Assembly: GCA_012514415.1 (NCBI GenBank) | Contig: JAAZAH010000099.1 | Span: 1 to 7,300, forward strand | DNA length: 7,300 bases | Reading direction: 5' to 3' | Source of the DNA: Sandaracinaceae bacterium | Lineage (GTDB): Bacteria; Myxococcota_A; Polyangia; Polyangiales; Houyiibacteriaceae | Notes under the pieces: model-generated | The model's database searches: none | What the model saw: only the letters and a program-made list of their open reading frames with translations | Told to the model about the DNA's origin: nothing | Shown here: positions 4,842 to 7,300 of the stretch, piece by piece | Position numbering within the stretch: the first letter of the stretch is position 1 | How the letters are laid out: every line of letters starts with the position of its first letter | Position numbers and translations under genes: made by a program

Positions 4842-6937
4842 ATTTCGCGCGCGCTCACGATCTTATCGCCTATCTTTTCGCCGCACTCGGGCTTGTGGCG
4901 ATCTCGCTCGGCGGCGCGTTCGGACCGTTTTTCATCGCTCTACTCGCTGCGCTTTTTTTAGGGAGTGCCGTGCTCTCGCGTGAGACGATGAGCGCCCGAT
5001 CGTATGGGAAGGGACTGACGATCGGACTCATCGCGATCATGCTCGCGCAAGGCGTCCGAGCGCTCATGGGCGAGCCCTTCTTCTTGATGGCGCTTGAGCT
5101 CGCCGCAATCCTTCAAATCTCACGCCTCGCACATCGAAGACACGCCGCCGACTACAAACAGATCGCCGGTCTGTCCCTGCTTCATCTCATCGCTGCGACC
5201 GTTCTTTATCGCGATCTCAGCTACGCCGCGCTCTTCATGGGCTACGTGATCGTCACGCCCTGGATGCTCGGTCTCACATCCATCCGCGAGGCGCTCGAAC
5301 GTCATCATGGCGATCCAGAACTCGAGAGCGGCGAGTTCGACCCTCGACTCGAGGCGATCCTCCAGCGCCCGGGTTGGGTGAAACCGGGATTCTTTCTCGG
5401 GACGGCGGCACTGTCGCTTTCGCTTGTGGCGTTTACGGTCGCCTTCTTTCTCGCCTTCCCGCGAGTCGACGGCGGATTCCTCGGAATTCGCGGCGGGGCC
5501 GGAACCCATACGACGGGCTTCAGCGACAACCTCGTTCTCGGCGGCTTCGGAACCATCCGCGATGATCGTCGAGTGGTGGTCCGCCTCGTTCCTTCTTCGC
5601 CCATCGAAGATCCCGAAGCGCTTCTACCGATCGTGCTTCGGGGAACGAGCTTCGATCGCTATGAGGGCGGGCGCTGGTCGCGAACCGAGACGCGCGCTCG
5701 CACCTCGAGCCTTCAGCAACGTCCCATCGCACTGGCGCGGCCGCCCTATCACGAAGAGGAGATCCGCTTCACCGTCCTGAGCGAGCTCACCGATGAAAGC
5801 GTCCTCCTCATCCCTGAAAATACGCTTAGGCTTGAGCGTTCGGCGAATGGGCCCGGGACGGCGGTAAATCTCGTCGAGCTGCGCCGCGGCGTCGATCTTC
5901 GGACAAACGATCGCGCGGAGACCGTCCGCCGGTACGACGCGATCCTCGGTCCCGTGGAAGAGTCCCGCATGCTCCAGAGCCGTGAGCTCGATGAGCGCTA
6001 TCTTCAGCTGCCCCCGTCACTCGATCGACTTCAGGCGCTCGCAAAAGAAATCACGCGCGGACAACACGATCCTCGCGCCATGGCCGAGGCGATCTACGAC
6101 CACCTCGTCGGGGGTGCGTACACGTACACGCTCGAACTTTCGATGGCCGATGGTATGGATCCAATCGAGGATTTTCTCTTTGAGCGCCGCGCCGGGCATT
6201 GCGAATATTTTTCGACGGCGATGACGCTGATGCTGCGCGCGGTCGGCGTGCCCGCGCGGAATGTGACGGGCTTCGTCGGCGGGCGCTGGAATGAATACGG
6301 CGACTATCTCGCCGTCCAGAACGGCGACGCGCACTCATGGGTTGAGGTCTATCTCGATGGCGCGTTTGAGCGCTTTGATCCCACCCCGCCCGCGCGCGAC
6401 GCGTTCGGGATCGAAGAGGATCTGCTCGCGAAGCTCCAGGCCTTCATCGACTCGCTACGGATGCTCTGGGATGAGAAGGTTGTCGGCTACGATCTCAGCG
6501 ATCAGAAGGCGATCTTCCTCGCGCTTCGTGACTTTTTTGGAGGCTCGAGCTCGGCCGCGCGATCGATCGAGGAGCCAAAGAGTGAGCTGAGCGCGCCCAT
6601 CAAGCTCGGAGATAGGATGCGCCTCGTCGGGATCGTCACGCTCGTCGCGGCGATCGTCGCGCTCGTGTTGATCGCGCGCTCGAGGCGGCGCGAGCGTGAG
6701 CCCGAAGAGGTGCGGCTCTTTCGCGCGCTCGAAGAGGCCGCCGCGGCAAAGGGCCATCCGCGCGATGAGTCGATGACGCCGCGCGAGTGGGCCGAAAAGG
6801 AGGGCGCGCCGACCGCGCTCAGAGAAGGCGTCGAGGCGTATGTGGCGCTGAGGTATGCGGGGAGCGAGGAGAGGGAGCGGGAGATGGAGAGGCTGCGGGG
6901 GGCGCTGGAGGCGTTGCGGTCCGGGAGCGCTAACTAA
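4838..6937 (+). CDS. tgpA: TgpA-like membrane transglutaminase (DUF3488-transglutaminase-DUF4129)
   Basis: A 699-residue inner-membrane protein resembling Pseudomonas TgpA, whose transglutaminase-like domain faces the periplasm. Hydrophobic segments are visible at about 9-25, 28-46, 59-75, 79-95, 108-124, 128-147 and 185-207, the last ending in AFPRVDGG, typical of the DUF3488 part. A periplasmic region follows (about 210-595). The transglutaminase core holds an intact triad: RRAGHCEYFSTAMTLMLRA with Cys455, NGDAHSWVEVY with His499 and FDPTPP with Asp514. A final helix (596-613) is followed by a basic stop-transfer (RSRRRE) and a cytoplasmic DUF4129-like tail including MTPREWAEKE. Length and domain order are normal. 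Such enzymes may crosslink, cleave or remodel envelope proteins; the substrate is unknown. The last 30 codons become rich in AGG, GAG and CTG, unlike the CGC/CTC use elsewhere. Last gene of the moxR operon; the symbol is by similarity of architecture. Confidence 0.92.
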   Translation: MNFARAHDLIAYLFAALGLVAISLGGAFGPFFIALLAALFLGSAVLSRETMSARSYGKGLTIGLIAIMLAQGVRALMGEPFFLMALELAAILQISRLAHRRHAADYKQIAGLSLLHLIAATVLYRDLSYAALFMGYVIVTPWMLGLTSIREALERHHGDPELESGEFDPRLEAILQRPGWVKPGFFLGTAALSLSLVAFTVAFFLAFPRVDGGFLGIRGGAGTHTTGFSDNLVLGGFGTIRDDRRVVVRLVPSSPIEDPEALLPIVLRGTSFDRYEGGRWSRTETRARTSSLQQRPIALARPPYHEEEIRFTVLSELTDESVLLIPENTLRLERSANGPGTAVNLVELRRGVDLRTNDRAETVRRYDAILGPVEESRMLQSRELDERYLQLPPSLDRLQALAKEITRGQHDPRAMAEAIYDHLVGGAYTYTLELSMADGMDPIEDFLFERRAGHCEYFSTAMTLMLRAVGVPARNVTGFVGGRWNEYGDYLAVQNGDAHSWVEVYLDGAFERFDPTPPARDAFGIEEDLLAKLQAFIDSLRMLWDEKVVGYDLSDQKAIFLALRDFFGGSSSAARSIEEPKSELSAPIKLGDRMRLVGIVTLVAAIVALVLIARSRRREREPEEVRLFRALEEAAAAKGHPRDESMTPREWAEKEGAPTALREGVEAYVALRYAGSEEREREMERLRGALEALRSGSAN

Positions 6938-7078
6938 CGAGTCACGTCGAACGCGGAGGTGCGTAATCGGCATGCAGCGTGACGTTCCGACGCCGATGAC
7001 CGGACCGCCTCCAACGCCGAGTGGAAGAATGCACGAGCCCCCTAAACATGGCGCGCATCTTGCAGTAAGATTGCAATC
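6938..7078. other. Intergenic region between tgpA and the lipoprotein gene
   Basis: These 141 bases hold no clear terminator for the operon. An imperfect long-loop stem is possible (CGTCGAACG at 6945-6953 with CGTTCCGACG at 6983-6992, one bulged base, 29-base loop) without a T-tract. Near the right end TAAGAT (7066-7071) resembles a -10 box 7 bases before the lipoprotein GTG, and is flanked by TTGCA (7060-7064) and TGCAA (7072-7076), a small dyad around it. No -35 hexamer is convincing. A proline-rich 36-codon open frame (6972-7082) crosses the region; I do not call it a gene. Confidence 0.4.
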
Positions 7079-7300
7079 GTGAACACCCTTCGCTCGATTC
7101 GTGACGCACGGCTTCCCCGCAGGCTTCTAAGCAGCCTCGCGCTCTTTTCGCTTACCATCCTGAGCTCATGCGGAGACGACGAGCCCCCCGGATTCGTTCC
7201 GCCTCCCAGCGTCGCCCGGCCCGATGCAGGGGATCTCCCGGAGCCGCTTCCGCCCGATCCGGCGTGGAAAGAGGTTACCTGTAAAGACTTCAATATAATC
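7079..7300 (+). CDS. Lipoprotein, N-terminal part (cut by window edge)
   Basis: The first 74 codons of a gene that continues past the right edge. From GTG 7079 the product has a charged N-terminus (NTLRSIRDARLPRR), a hydrophobic core (LLSSLALFSLTI) and a lipobox LSSC with Cys31, so it should be cleaved by signal peptidase II and lipidated. Gly at +2 does not signal inner-membrane retention under enterobacterial Lol rules, so outer-membrane location is likely but inferred. The mature start GDDEPPGFVPPPS... is an acidic, proline-rich linker containing PDAGD, a style common in lipoproteins of Myxococcota and relatives. A second cysteine (VTCKDF) appears near residue 69. The functional domain is outside the window, so no role can be given. 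No strong ribosome-binding site precedes the GTG; it was chosen because the signal peptide begins there. Confidence 0.82.
   Translation, partial: MNTLRSIRDARLPRRLLSSLALFSLTILSSCGDDEPPGFVPPPSVARPDAGDLPEPLPPDPAWKEVTCKDFNII

Overview
This is a GC-rich (roughly 60-65% by eye), gene-dense bacterial chromosomal window. It most likely comes from a Gram-negative bacterium of the Myxococcota/Bradymonadota/deltaproteobacterial type. That is an inference from codon style (CTC, CGC, GCG, GAT), from a lipoprotein with a Pro/Asp-Ala-Gly-rich linker at the right edge, and from a TgpA-type gene cluster. No rRNA, tRNA, insertion sequence, integrase, CRISPR array or phage gene is visible.

Layout: (1) 12-470, minus strand, a small protein with a four-cysteine zinc-ribbon-like motif, function unknown. 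(2) 586-867 and 864-2087, plus strand, a translationally coupled pair: a small three-helix membrane protein, then an FAD-dependent oxidoreductase of the geranylgeranyl-reductase family. (3) 2116-2562, minus strand, an SRPBCC (START-like) domain protein convergent with the reductase; a GC-rich hairpin lies at the junction. (4) 2563-2913, a 351-base non-coding stretch separating two divergent genes, with several small dyads and a short imperfect tandem repeat. (5) 2914-6937, plus strand, a tightly overlapping three-gene operon: MoxR AAA+ ATPase, DUF58 protein, and a TgpA-like membrane transglutaminase (DUF3488 + transglutaminase core + DUF4129). (6) 6938-7078, a short non-coding stretch. (7) 7079 to the edge, the N-terminus of a lipoprotein, cut by the window.

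The best-understood unit is the moxR-DUF58-tgpA operon. It is a recurrent bacterial neighbourhood thought to couple an AAA+ chaperone-like ATPase to membrane and periplasmic envelope proteins; the transglutaminase triad is intact (Cys455, His499, Asp514 when counted from the start at 4838). The three overlapping ATGA junctions (864, 3870, 4838) indicate translational coupling. The reductase pair is the more open question: the flavoprotein looks catalytically complete, but neither its lipid or isoprenoid substrate nor the role of the coupled membrane peptide is shown here.

I do not see a clearly unprecedented system. The observations most worth a second look are the membrane-peptide/reductase pair, the strongly diverged DUF58 signature, the small symmetric sites next to promoter-like sequences, and a marked excess of the palindrome CGATCG.
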